64,000 bases of DNA from Alphaproteobacteria bacterium (GCA_009995045.1 JAACQG010000009.1:26037-90036), one strand, 5' to 3'; positions 18,913-26,800 are shown, numbered from the stretch's first letter. The notes: generated by a model from the sequence alone, not told the origin. Numbers and translations: made by a program.

Positions 18913-20538
18913 ATGCCAGCATCCCAAAAACAGCCACATGACAATGACGCGCTCAAAGCGCTTCAGCTAAAGATGGCATTCATCCTCAAGCGTTTCGACG
19001 CCGCCCATAAAAAGCGTAAAAATTGGGAAAGCCTATGGGATGAATGCTACGATTACGCCCTGTCACAGCGCGGCGGATTCACATCATCCCCCGTCAGCGG
19101 TGGCAAACGCACCCAAGATATATACGACGCAACCGCCATGGACGCCGCCGACCAACTTGCCTCAAGCATGCTTGGCAATTTAACGCCGACATGGTCGCAA
19201 TGGTTCGGCCTAAAACCCGGCCCTGATTTAACCGATGCCGAGGCCGAGCGCCTCGCACCGATTTTGGAAAAAGCCGCCAAAACAATTCAGGATCATTTCG
19301 ACCGCTCAAATTTCGCCGTGGAAATTCACCAATGTTACCTCGACCTGATTGTCGGCGGCACAGCGAGTATGAATTTCGAAGAATCACAAATCGGCAGTTT
19401 CTCCGCGTTTAAATTCTCCGCCACACCGCTCACGCATATTGTTTTGGAGGAGGGCGATAACGGCTATCTTGATGGTGCGTTTCGCCAGATGAGATTAACG
19501 CTCGACCAAATCACATCGCGCTACCCCAATGCCGCGATCCCTGCGGAGATATTGAAACGCGCCGCGCAAAACCCGCAAGAGACATTCAAGATTTTGGAAT
19601 CGGTTCTGCCTGATGCGCTGATTTATGAATATCACGCGTTGTTGATGGAAGATGAGGACAGCCCCGTCCTCCTTGCGACAGGGAAATTTGCGCAAAGCCC
19701 CGTGATCTCATTTCGCTGGCTCAAATCACCGGGTGAAATTTACGGACGCTCGCCCGTGATGAAAGCATTGCCCGATATCAAAACCGCCAATAAGGTCGTG
19801 GAGCTAGTCCTTAAAAACGCCTCTATCGCGGTCACGGGGATCTGGCAAGCCGATGATGATGGCGTCCTGAACCCCGCCAATATCGAGCTAACCCCTGGCA
19901 GCATCATCCCCAAGGCGATCGGCTCAAAAGGCCTGCAGCCGCTGGACATGCCCGGTCGTTTCGATATCTCTCAGCTTGTCCTCGAAAGCCTACAATCGCG
20001 CATCCGTCACGCATTGCTTGCCGATAAGCTCGCCCCCGTTGCATCACCAAAAATGACCGCGACCGAGGTGATCGAACGCAGCGCGGAAATGTCGCTTTTG
20101 CTTGGTGCAACATATGGTCGCCTGCAATCCGAGCTTTTAACACCGCTCATCAAACGCGCCTTCGCCATCCTCAAACGCCGCGGTGAAGTGCCCGATATCG
20201 ATCTTGATGGACGATTGGTCGTGGTCGATTACCGCTCACCGCTGGCGCGCAGCCAAGGGCAAAAGAACGTGCAAAACACGCTGAGCTGGATTTCGTCCGT
20301 CCTCGCCATGGGGCCTGAAGCCTCCGCCGCAGTAAATCTGCCGCAAGCCGCAAGGTTCTTGGGTGACGCGCTGGGCGTGCCGAGTGATCTGATCCGAAAG
20401 GATATCCCGCAATTGAATTTGGGCGATCTGGTCAAAGCCATTGATCCAACTATTGCCGCCGAGAATGCGCCAACGCCAACGCCAAAACAAACCGCAACAC
20501 CCAAACCAGAAAAAGAGAAAATAGGAGAACCAGTATGA
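18913..20538 (+). CDS. Portal / head-to-tail connector protein (short-tailed phage type)
   Basis: The 541-residue protein starts after GGAG and carries the head-tail connector family features: KKRKNWESLWDECYDYALSQRG, then DATAMDAADQLASSMLGNLTP, the WFGL segment and a C-terminal TATEVIERSAEMS helix. This is the podovirus portal type (T7 gp8-like, Pfam Head-tail_con). The dodecameric portal sits at one capsid vertex and passes DNA. It overlaps the next gene by an ATGA junction. The length is normal and no lesion is seen. Confidence 0.93.
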   Translation: MPASQKQPHDNDALKALQLKMAFILKRFDAAHKKRKNWESLWDECYDYALSQRGGFTSSPVSGGKRTQDIYDATAMDAADQLASSMLGNLTPTWSQWFGLKPGPDLTDAEAERLAPILEKAAKTIQDHFDRSNFAVEIHQCYLDLIVGGTASMNFEESQIGSFSAFKFSATPLTHIVLEEGDNGYLDGAFRQMRLTLDQITSRYPNAAIPAEILKRAAQNPQETFKILESVLPDALIYEYHALLMEDEDSPVLLATGKFAQSPVISFRWLKSPGEIYGRSPVMKALPDIKTANKVVELVLKNASIAVTGIWQADDDGVLNPANIELTPGSIIPKAIGSKGLQPLDMPGRFDISQLVLESLQSRIRHALLADKLAPVASPKMTATEVIERSAEMSLLLGATYGRLQSELLTPLIKRAFAILKRRGEVPDIDLDGRLVVVDYRSPLARSQGQKNVQNTLSWISSVLAMGPEASAAVNLPQAARFLGDALGVPSDLIRKDIPQLNLGDLVKAIDPTIAAENAPTPTPKQTATPKPEKEKIGEPV

Positions 20539-20831
20539 TATTCGACCTCATGAAACCACGATACGAATTGCCGATCACCCCTGCGGAAAAGGGCTTAACC
20601 TACGCTCAGCCGGAACCCGGAAAAATTGAGAGGCGCGACATCGAAAAAACTTTTGCTCGCCTATTCTCAACCGATGACGGCCAAAAAGTCCTCGCCCACC
20701 TACAGGTCATAACCTTTCAACGGGCAATGGGGCCGGGCGTTGCCGATGAGCATTTACGCTATATCGAGGGACAACGCTCCATGGTCGCAACCATCCTGCG
20801 CCTCATCGACCGTGGCAGAAAACCGAGATAG
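20535..20831 (+). CDS. Bbp19-like phage protein
   Basis: The 98-residue protein overlaps the portal stop by four bases. The segment FARLFSTDDGQKVLAHLQVITFQRAMGPG followed by DEHLRYIEGQRSMVATILRLI is the pattern of the Bbp19 family, named after Bordetella phage BPP-1. Members sit just after the portal in short-tailed phages; their exact role is not established. Translational coupling with the portal suggests a part in head assembly. Confidence 0.8.
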   Translation: MIFDLMKPRYELPITPAEKGLTYAQPEPGKIERRDIEKTFARLFSTDDGQKVLAHLQVITFQRAMGPGVADEHLRYIEGQRSMVATILRLIDRGRKPR

Positions 20832-20872
20832 TCAAAACCCAAATTTAATACTCAACCAAAGGAGAAAACCAA

Positions 20873-21484
20873 ATGACAAACTTACTCATCGAAGATGTCG
20901 ACCCATCCATCGTCCCCGACAAATTCAAAAACCCGGAAACAGGGGCAATCCGCCTCGATGCGCTTGTGAATTCATACGGGGAATTGGAAAAGAAAATGTC
21001 GGAAAAACCAACGCATAACGCCCCCGCATCGCATGAGGATTATTGCGTTAATTGCGACCACGGCATGTTCCAACCCGACAATGACATCAACCAACGCCTC
21101 CACGCCAAGGGCATGAGCCAAGAACAGGTGCAGGAAGTCTATGATCTTGCGGCTGAAAAAATGGTGCCAATGGTCAAACAAATCGCGGGCGATTTCAGCG
21201 CCGATCAATGGAAAGAAGTCTCCCGCCAGCTATTGGCATTTGGAAACCGCAACCTTCCCGCTGATGTGCTTGAAAATCTATCAAGCTCCTATGAGGGTGT
21301 GCTTGCGCTGCATAAAATGATGCAATCCGAAGAACCATCAATGAAAAAACAAACCGCCAACCCATCGAAAACAGGCAGCGAAGATTTACAATCCATGATG
21401 CGTGATCCCAAATATTGGCGTGACAAAGATCCCGCCTTTGTTAAAAAGGTGACCGAGGGATTCCAAACGATATACGGTGAATAA
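20873..21484 (+). CDS. Probable scaffold / capsid assembly protein
   Basis: The 203-residue protein follows a strong AAAGGAG site. It is acidic and helical, with a conserved start (VDPSIVPDKFKNPETG) and a C-terminal RDPKYWRDKDPAFVKKVTEGF motif, typical of podovirus capsid assembly proteins lying between portal and capsid genes. No protease domain is present, which agrees with T7-like heads. A CVNCDHG segment near residue 58 is unusual but does not form a full zinc site. A strong terminator follows. Confidence 0.75.
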   Translation: MTNLLIEDVDPSIVPDKFKNPETGAIRLDALVNSYGELEKKMSEKPTHNAPASHEDYCVNCDHGMFQPDNDINQRLHAKGMSQEQVQEVYDLAAEKMVPMVKQIAGDFSADQWKEVSRQLLAFGNRNLPADVLENLSSSYEGVLALHKMMQSEEPSMKKQTANPSKTGSEDLQSMMRDPKYWRDKDPAFVKKVTEGFQTIYGE

Positions 21485-21490
21485 CAAGAT

Positions 21491-21522
21491 AAGCCCCGAT
21501 CACATGATTGGGGCTTTTTTTT
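21491..21522 (+). terminator. Strong terminator closing the portal-scaffold operon
   Basis: AAGCCCC...GGGGCTT forms a stem of at least ten pairs followed by eight T residues. It separates the first phage operon from the opposite-strand PilZ gene. Confidence 0.9.
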
Positions 21523-21523
21523 A

Positions 21524-21913
21524 TTAATGCGCGAGCTGGGATTCTGCGAATTTTGAAGAGACATAATCATCAACGACCAATTGCAAACCTTTGCGCATTG
21601 TGTCGCTTAAAGGATCAAATTCAAATGCAATGCGATCATTGCTCTTGCGAACAACCCGCGCAGTATGCGGCAAATCAATCACATCATTGCTTAGCTTAAA
21701 TTTCATGGTGACATCAACCGTTGTGTTCACACCAAAGCCCCGCGAATCGCCGTTGACAGCAACACCGCCCATTGACCAATTTTCAACAGGATAAATTTGA
21801 CCATCAATAACAACAGCTGAATTATCACAAGAACGTCGCGAAAACCGCCTGCGCGTGGAATATTGCTCATTGGTGTTTTCCGCTTTTAAACCTGAAAAGA
21901 GTGTTTCAAACAT
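21524..21913 (-). CDS. PilZ-domain c-di-GMP-binding protein inserted in the phage cassette
   Basis: The ATG at 21913 follows GGGGAG by about seven bases and gives 129 residues; an upstream in-frame start would add 24 unlikely residues. The PilZ signature is present: the arginine motif RRRFSRR and the turn NWSMGGVAV, where the usual Asp of D/NxSxxG is Asn, which the motif allows. PilZ domains bind c-di-GMP. It stands alone on the minus strand between scaffold and capsid genes and diverges from the capsid promoter, so it is an accessory gene and not a virion part. Its target is unknown. Confidence 0.85.
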   Translation of the reverse strand: MFETLFSGLKAENTNEQYSTRRRFSRRSCDNSAVVIDGQIYPVENWSMGGVAVNGDSRGFGVNTTVDVTMKFKLSNDVIDLPHTARVVRKSNDRIAFEFDPLSDTMRKGLQLVVDDYVSSKFAESQLAH

Positions 21914-21997
21914 ATGTGCTCCCCGTGCATGTCTATTATTGATTAAATGCATTATAAGGATTCGATCATAAAAATGCAAGTTCACACAAAATAACCC

Positions 21998-22026
21998 TTG
22001 ACATTATAGGAATAATATCCTATATT
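21998..22026 (+). promoter_or_regulatory. Strong promoter of the capsid operon
   Basis: TTGACA (21998-22003) and TATATT (22021-22026) are spaced by 17 bases. The leader to the capsid ATG is about 175 bases, unusually long, and contains a large hairpin. Confidence 0.75.
22007..22022. promoter_or_regulatory. Candidate operator C between -35 and -10 of the capsid promoter
   Basis: TAGGAATAATATCCTA is the core of a longer inverted repeat, TATAGGA-N6-TCCTATA (22005-22024). Its position between the promoter elements is that of a classic repressor site. The same palindrome type occurs at 17627 and 17663. Confidence 0.6.
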
Positions 22027-22055
22027 TAAATCATCAACACCACCAATGTATCTTA

Positions 22056-22114
22056 AAACATGCGGTTAACGCGGATTGCACCCCTACGGTGTTTATTCAT
22101 GCGCCCGCATGTTT
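22056..22114 (+). ncRNA. Structured leader hairpin of the capsid mRNA
   Basis: AAACATGCGG (22056-22065) and CCGCATGTTT (22105-22114) form ten perfect pairs. Inside, GCG/CGC (22071-22073 with 22102-22104) and CACC/GGTG (22079-22082 with 22088-22091) extend the fold. A further small hairpin GAGG/CCTC lies at 22155-22168. No terminator T-run follows, so it is probably a cis-acting leader or mRNA-stabilising element. Confidence 0.5.
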
Positions 22115-22209
22115 CTCGCGTATGGCCGTTCTTAAACGATGAATGAAAACCACAGAGGGCCGAGCCTCAACCCCCGAACATAACCCATTAAAAACAAAAG
22201 GATAAATTT

Positions 22210-23043
22210 ATGTCTACATCAATAGATCAGGCCTTCATCAAGCAATTCGAACGCGAAGTGCATGAAGCCTATCAGCGTCAGGGATCAAAACTGAGAAACA
22301 CTGTACGCACCATTTCAAACGTCAATGGCAGCTCGGCAGTCTTCCAAAAAGTCGGCGTGGGAACGGCCTCAACAAAATCCACACACGGTCTCGTCCCTGT
22401 TATGAACCTCGATCATTCCAATATCGAAGTCACACTTCAAGATTATTACGCGGGCGATTGGATTGACCGCCTTGACGAGCTAAAAATCAACATCGACGAA
22501 CGCCAAGTCATCGCCAGCGCAGGTGCAAATGCATTGGGCCGTAAAACCGATGAACTGATCATCGACCAACTTGCCAGTGCGTCGGCGACCACAATTGCGG
22601 ATGGCAATATCGGCCTCACCAAAGATAAAATCCTCAACGCATTCGAAAGCTTTGGCGAAAATGATGTGCCTGATGACGGCCAACGTTTTTGTATCGTCGG
22701 ATGGAAGCAATGGAGCGAGCTACTCTCAATCGATGAATTCGTAAAGGCGGACTACATCGGCAATGACGCCCTGTCATTTGCATCCATCACACAAGCCAAA
22801 ATGTTCCTCGGCACAATATTCATTCCGCATTCCGGCCTTCCGATTGATGGAAATGATATCCGATCATGTTTCTGGTATCACAAAACCGCAGTCGGTCACG
22901 CAAGCGCATCCGATGTGGAAACAGATGTCAGCTGGCACGGCGACCGCGCCGCACATTTTGTGAACAACATGATGAGCCAGGGCGCAGGCCTAATCGACGA
23001 AAACGGAATCATCACAATCAATTGTGACGAAACTCCCGATTAA
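22210..23043 (+). CDS. Major capsid protein (Phage_capsid_2-like)
   Basis: The 277-residue protein follows an AAAAGGA site. It begins with a helical N-arm (IDQAFIKQFEREVHEAYQRQGSKLR) and contains LQDYYAGDWIDRLDELK and HKTAVGHA segments, the pattern of the HK97-fold capsid proteins of alphaproteobacterial short-tailed prophages. It is transcribed from its own strong, apparently repressible promoter, which fits the high copy need of a shell protein. No delta-domain or maturation protease is seen. Confidence 0.88.
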   Translation: MSTSIDQAFIKQFEREVHEAYQRQGSKLRNTVRTISNVNGSSAVFQKVGVGTASTKSTHGLVPVMNLDHSNIEVTLQDYYAGDWIDRLDELKINIDERQVIASAGANALGRKTDELIIDQLASASATTIADGNIGLTKDKILNAFESFGENDVPDDGQRFCIVGWKQWSELLSIDEFVKADYIGNDALSFASITQAKMFLGTIFIPHSGLPIDGNDIRSCFWYHKTAVGHASASDVETDVSWHGDRAAHFVNNMMSQGAGLIDENGIITINCDETPD

Positions 23044-23061
23044 ATCTTAATCCCCTCCCTG

Positions 23062-23135
23062 TGTCATCCTGAAGGGCTTTAGACCTGAAGGATCTCCTAA
23101 ATCAATGAGATCCTTCGCTGCCGCTCAGGATGACA
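23062..23135. repeat. Nested palindromic intergenic repeat (GTCATCCTGA type)
   Basis: TGTCATCCTGA (23062-23072) is inverted at 23125-23135, and GAAGGATCTC (23087-23096) at 23107-23116. The GTCATCCTGA...GAAGGATCT pattern is a widespread REP/MITE-like repeat in bacterial genomes. It sits between the capsid gene and the next small gene and could act as a transcription attenuator. Confidence 0.7.
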
Positions 23136-23163
23136 TTCTTTAAATTTGAAAGGAACACCCATC

Positions 23164-23403
23164 ATGGCTTTTAACCCATCAGATATAAGCGTACTCGCCT
23201 ACGCCAATAACTTCACGCTGTGGCACGTCGCCACAACGGATGCCGACGTAACAACCGAAGGCTATTTCGATACAGCCGCCGAATTGTTGCGCGTCAATGA
23301 CCTCGTGATCGCGAATGTCGATACCGATGGAACCCCCGCCACGACGTTCTATGTCGTCACCGGCAATAGCGGCGGCAATGTGACAATCGCAGCTTACGCA
23401 TAA
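23164..23403 (+). CDS. Small beta-rich phage protein after the capsid, possible decoration protein
   Basis: The ATG at 23164 follows AAAGGA; a TTG 18 bases upstream lies before that site. The 79 residues contain no long helix and end YVVTGNSGGNVTIAAYA, a beta-rich pattern. Small proteins encoded directly after the capsid gene are often head decoration proteins or spikes, but no family was recognised. The call rests on position only. Confidence 0.65.
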   Translation: MAFNPSDISVLAYANNFTLWHVATTDADVTTEGYFDTAAELLRVNDLVIANVDTDGTPATTFYVVTGNSGGNVTIAAYA

Positions 23404-23512
23404 GCGCGATATCCTCCAAAGCATAGCATTGCCATTGGCTGGAGCGCGGATCATCCCTTCGATCACCACGCAGCTCGCCAGCCCTATGCCATGGATCCAT
23501 CGTATACGACCC

Positions 23513-23538
23513 TTGGCCGCCGCAAGATCTGCGGCCAA
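23513..23538 (+). other. GC-rich hairpin in the untranslated gap
   Basis: TTGGCCGC (23513-23520) pairs with GCGGCCAA (23531-23538) around ten bases. It has no T-run. It lies in a 140-base stretch (23404-23545) that holds no gene and precedes the terminator. Confidence 0.45.
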
Positions 23539-23545
23539 ATAACGG

Positions 23546-23599
23546 TGCAGCCCTGACCCTTCCTGTCCTCTCACAAAAGGGCAGGGCTGCATTTTTTTT
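23546..23599 (+). terminator. Strong terminator after the capsid operon
   Basis: TGCAGCCCTG pairs with CAGGGCTGCA and, after a one-base bulge, CCCTT pairs with AAGGG: about 15 pairs followed by eight T residues (23592-23599). Confidence 0.9.
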
Positions 23600-23619
23600 A
23601 ATTCATAAGGAGACCCAAT

Positions 23620-24189
23620 ATGGCACTCAACGACGTGGCATTGTGTTCACGCGCGCTCATTCGCATTGGCGCCGCACCCATTACATCATTCAACGGCGGC
23701 ACCGCCGAAAGCGAAATCGCAGGGGCGCTATACGGCTCAACCCGTGACGCGCTGCTCTCTGCCTATCGCTGGAGTTTCGCCAGCGCGCAGCTTGCCCTCT
23801 CACAACGCGCAGCCGACCCCATCGCCGATTACAGCTTCGCTTACCAACTGCCCAATGACTTCCTGCGCGCCGTCTCGGCTGGAACAGGTGCGCGGGGGCG
23901 TGGCCTCAATTACCGCATCGCCCGAGGCGCGCTTAACACCAACGCAAGCGCAGTTGTGCTGACCTATATTTTTCGCCCCGATGAGGCAGAATTCCCGCCT
24001 TATTTTGACCAAGCGCTCATCGCGCGGCTATCGGCGGAATTCACAATCCCCATCACCGAAAGCACAAGCCGCGCCGAAAGCCATTTCCGTATCGCCGAAA
24101 ACGAATACGAACGCGCCCGCCAAATCGACGCCCAACAAGATACTCCCAATAGAATCGAAAACTTTTCTCTCATTGATGTGCGTGATTAG
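23620..24189 (+). CDS. Tail tubular protein A (T7 gp11-like adaptor)
   Basis: The 189-residue protein starts after AAGGAG. The segments LNDVALCSRALIRIGA, RDALLSAYRWSFA and DYSFAYQLPNDFLRAVS are hallmarks of gp11-like tail tube A proteins, which form a ring joining portal to tail nozzle. The length fits the family. It lies directly after a strong terminator, and no clear promoter was seen in the 20 bases between, so some read-through is needed unless a promoter lies inside upstream sequence. Confidence 0.88.
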   Translation: MALNDVALCSRALIRIGAAPITSFNGGTAESEIAGALYGSTRDALLSAYRWSFASAQLALSQRAADPIADYSFAYQLPNDFLRAVSAGTGARGRGLNYRIARGALNTNASAVVLTYIFRPDEAEFPPYFDQALIARLSAEFTIPITESTSRAESHFRIAENEYERARQIDAQQDTPNRIENFSLIDVRD

Positions 24190-24220
24190 GGATTCAATAA
24201 TAGCTATATATGCATTTATA

Positions 24221-24249
24221 TTGACTTTTTGATTGTGTGTGTTTACATA
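24221..24249 (+). promoter_or_regulatory. Promoter of accessory gene 24257, likely leaderless
   Basis: TTGACT (24221-24226) is followed after 17 bases by TACATA (24244-24249), a weak -10. Transcription would begin at about 24256, at the ATG itself. No ribosome site precedes the ATG. Confidence 0.45.
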
Positions 24250-24256
24250 TTTTTAA

Positions 24257-24754
24257 ATGAGCGCAGAACGCAGCAATCCCGAACTTGATTTATCATCTGT
24301 ATTCCGTCATCCGGAAATGGAAAATCTTGTGTATGCATTGCTGAGTGACCCGAGCCATTTCTTTGACGTTTTATCAGAAACTGACTTATCTGTATTTGAT
24401 GATGGAAACCCAGAAATGCAGAACAGAGTTTTATCTGCGGGGTTCAAAAAAGCTGCAAATCCGGGGGTCGTTGACATTGTAACCTTACTGCGTGCACATC
24501 CTAGAGAAACGATAAGTCTTTTCTTATGGGCGAAAGAACTATCCGAAGGTGTGCCTGATTTAGAAGCCAGCATTAAACCAGATGATCCAATCATGGAGTT
24601 TTTCGCCAAAGTTGGTTTCTTGAACGAACGGGCGACTGGCCCTGCTAACTCGGTCTTTGAAATCTTGGGGCTTGAAATCCCTGAGCGTATGGGACGAATG
24701 AGAACACCAAGGCGTCAACAATTGCTTGATATTCAAGGGCCTTCACGCTCATAA
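24257..24754 (+). CDS. Accessory (moron-like) protein of unknown function between tail genes
   Basis: The 165-residue protein matches no family I recognise. It is acidic and mostly helical, with no signal peptide or membrane helix. It is AT-richer than the tail genes around it and has its own apparent promoter and a dedicated terminator, the layout of a moron: a phage-carried gene expressed apart from the lytic genes. No ribosome site is visible and the promoter spacing suggests leaderless translation. Host-benefit or phage-exclusion roles are possible, but nothing in the sequence shows one. Confidence 0.7.
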   Translation: MSAERSNPELDLSSVFRHPEMENLVYALLSDPSHFFDVLSETDLSVFDDGNPEMQNRVLSAGFKKAANPGVVDIVTLLRAHPRETISLFLWAKELSEGVPDLEASIKPDDPIMEFFAKVGFLNERATGPANSVFEILGLEIPERMGRMRTPRRQQLLDIQGPSRS

Positions 24755-24787
24755 AACGCGCTGCAAAGATAATGTAATCCCCGAAAG

Positions 24788-24811
24788 CCCCGCCATCAAG
24801 CGGGGTTTTTT
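24788..24811 (+). terminator. Terminator of accessory gene 24257
   Basis: CCCCGC and GCGGGG flank a 6-base loop and are followed by six T residues. Confidence 0.9.
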
Positions 24812-24845
24812 CATGCCCACATTTCAGTCTTAAAAAGGAATAACA

Positions 24846-26744
24846 ATGACCCGAATTCGTGAAACAAAAACCACATTCACCGCTGGCGAGGTTTCGCGTG
24901 AGCTCCTTGGTCGCGGTGATCTTCGTGCCTATGAAAACGGTGCGCTTGCCCTGCGCAATGTGTTCATCAACCCGACGGGCGGCGTCACCCGTCGTGCCGG
25001 TCTTGGCTATATTGACACCGCACCCGGCGACGGCAAGCTAATCGCGTTTGAATTCAATAGCGAGCAAACATCGCTCCTTGTCATCACTGATGAACAAATT
25101 GATATCTATACAGGCGGCGTGAAAGAGGCGAGCATTTCGGCCCCGTGGACAGCGGCGCAAATCGACCAGCTCGCATGGACGCAAAGCGCCGATACGCTGT
25201 TGCTCACCCACCCCGATGTGTCGCCGAAAAAGCTGGTGCGCAGTGCCAATGCTTCATGGAGCCTCAACGATTGGGTGTTCTTCATCAAAGATAACATCAA
25301 AAGCCAGCCCTATTACAAATTTGCCGCCAGCAATGTCACCCTCACACCCAGCGCAACCAGTGGAAGCATCACCCTCACCGCGTCTGAGGGTGTTTTTACG
25401 CTCGCGCATGAAGGAACACGCTTGCGCGTTGCGGGCAAGGAAGTCGAAGTCACCGATTACGACTCTCCAACCGTTATAAGGGTAAGTGTGCTGGAAGAAT
25501 TACCAAACACCGACCCGACAATTGATTGGTTCGAACAAGCCTTTAGCGCCGCCCGCGGATATCCAGTGACCGTGGCATTCCACCAAGATCGCCTTGTCAT
25601 CGGTGGCTCGCGTGATTTGCCCAACCGCCTCTGGTTTTCAAAATCTGGAGATTTGTTCAATTTTGACCTGGGCGAGGGATTGGACGATGAAAGCATCGAG
25701 TTTTCAATCCTCTCCGATCAGGTCAATGCAATACGCGGCATATTTTCCGGTCGCCATCTACAGGTTTTTACATCGGGCGCGGAATGGCAAGTCACGGGAG
25801 ATCCGCTCACGCCGTCATCGGTGCAAATTCGCCGCCAAACCCGCATCGGATCGCGCATCGACAGATACGTGCCGCCAACAAATGTAGACGGCGCAACGTT
25901 ATTCATCGCGCGCAACAAACAAGAGGTGCAGGAATTCCTTTATACCGATCTGGAGCAAGCCTATAAATCTAGCGACCTCGCGCTCTTGTCAAAAAGCGTG
26001 ATCATCGACCCTATAGATATGGATTACGATTCAAAACGCAGGCTTTTATTCCTCGTGCGCAGCGACGGAAAATTTGCCGCCCTGACTGTGTTTCGCGCGG
26101 AAAGCGTGGCAGCATGGACACTGCATAATACGCTGGGGCAGGTTAAATCGGTTGCGGTTGTCGGCGATGATGTCTTCATGCTGGTTGAGCGCGGCGGCGC
26201 GTTCCTCGTTGAGCAGCTAGACGACGCCCTCAACCTCGACAGTGCATTAACGGGCGAGATTGCCTCCCCCGCAACCCAATGGTCAGGATTAGATCATCTG
26301 AACGGCGAGAGCGTTTCAATTGTGGCCGATGGTGAGGTTAAGCAAAACCAAATCGTCACCAGCGGCCAAATCACATTGGACGAGCCCGCCAAGGCAATCC
26401 AAATCGGTTTGCCATACACCCATATCATCGAACCCCTCCCGCCAAGCGAGCTGGGCGCGGCAGGGGGGGGGCGGCGTATTCGTCTGGTCGAGGGGCTGTT
26501 TCGCCTGCAAGATACACAAAGCTTGCGGCTGGATGTCGGGCGCGGGCTGCATGATATTGCCCTGCGTCAGCTTGGCGAAGACCCCATCCTCGACAGCGCC
26601 CCACCCAGCGTCAGCGGCGATATCCGTGTGCGCGCATTGGGCTGGCAACCTGACGGTACGCGAGCCTTGTGGCGCATCGAACAAGACGTACCACTAGCCT
26701 TCACCCTGCTATCGGTCACCACCGAGATTAAGGTGAATGATTAA
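24846..26744 (+). CDS. Tail tubular protein B (T7 gp12-like nozzle)
   Basis: The 632-residue protein starts after AAAAAGGA. Its start (KTTFTAGEVSRELLGRGDLRAYENGALALRNVFINPTGGVTRR) is the conserved signature of gp12-like nozzle proteins, followed by FEFNSEQTSLLVIT and a beta-propeller-like body with HQDRLVIGGSRDLPNRLWFSKSGD. It forms the tail nozzle below the gp11 ring. The length is normal and no frameshift is seen. Confidence 0.9.
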   Translation: MTRIRETKTTFTAGEVSRELLGRGDLRAYENGALALRNVFINPTGGVTRRAGLGYIDTAPGDGKLIAFEFNSEQTSLLVITDEQIDIYTGGVKEASISAPWTAAQIDQLAWTQSADTLLLTHPDVSPKKLVRSANASWSLNDWVFFIKDNIKSQPYYKFAASNVTLTPSATSGSITLTASEGVFTLAHEGTRLRVAGKEVEVTDYDSPTVIRVSVLEELPNTDPTIDWFEQAFSAARGYPVTVAFHQDRLVIGGSRDLPNRLWFSKSGDLFNFDLGEGLDDESIEFSILSDQVNAIRGIFSGRHLQVFTSGAEWQVTGDPLTPSSVQIRRQTRIGSRIDRYVPPTNVDGATLFIARNKQEVQEFLYTDLEQAYKSSDLALLSKSVIIDPIDMDYDSKRRLLFLVRSDGKFAALTVFRAESVAAWTLHNTLGQVKSVAVVGDDVFMLVERGGAFLVEQLDDALNLDSALTGEIASPATQWSGLDHLNGESVSIVADGEVKQNQIVTSGQITLDEPAKAIQIGLPYTHIIEPLPPSELGAAGGGRRIRLVEGLFRLQDTQSLRLDVGRGLHDIALRQLGEDPILDSAPPSVSGDIRVRALGWQPDGTRALWRIEQDVPLAFTLLSVTTEIKVND

Positions 26745-26750
26745 TGATAC

Positions 26751-26780
26751 TTGCTTTATAGTCTCAATTGTGATTACATT
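26751..26780 (+). promoter_or_regulatory. Possible promoter of accessory gene 26801
   Basis: TTGCTT (26751-26756) and TACATT (26775-26780) are 18 bases apart. The TTACAT core of the -10 region is shared with the 24257 promoter. Confidence 0.4.
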
Positions 26781-26800
26781 ATGAAAAATATAGGTGAGAA

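Noticed and set aside
23179-23592. Minus-strand frame of 137 codons across the post-capsid gene and its terminator
   Set aside because: It would read through a strong terminator hairpin and is antisense to a gene with a good ribosome site.
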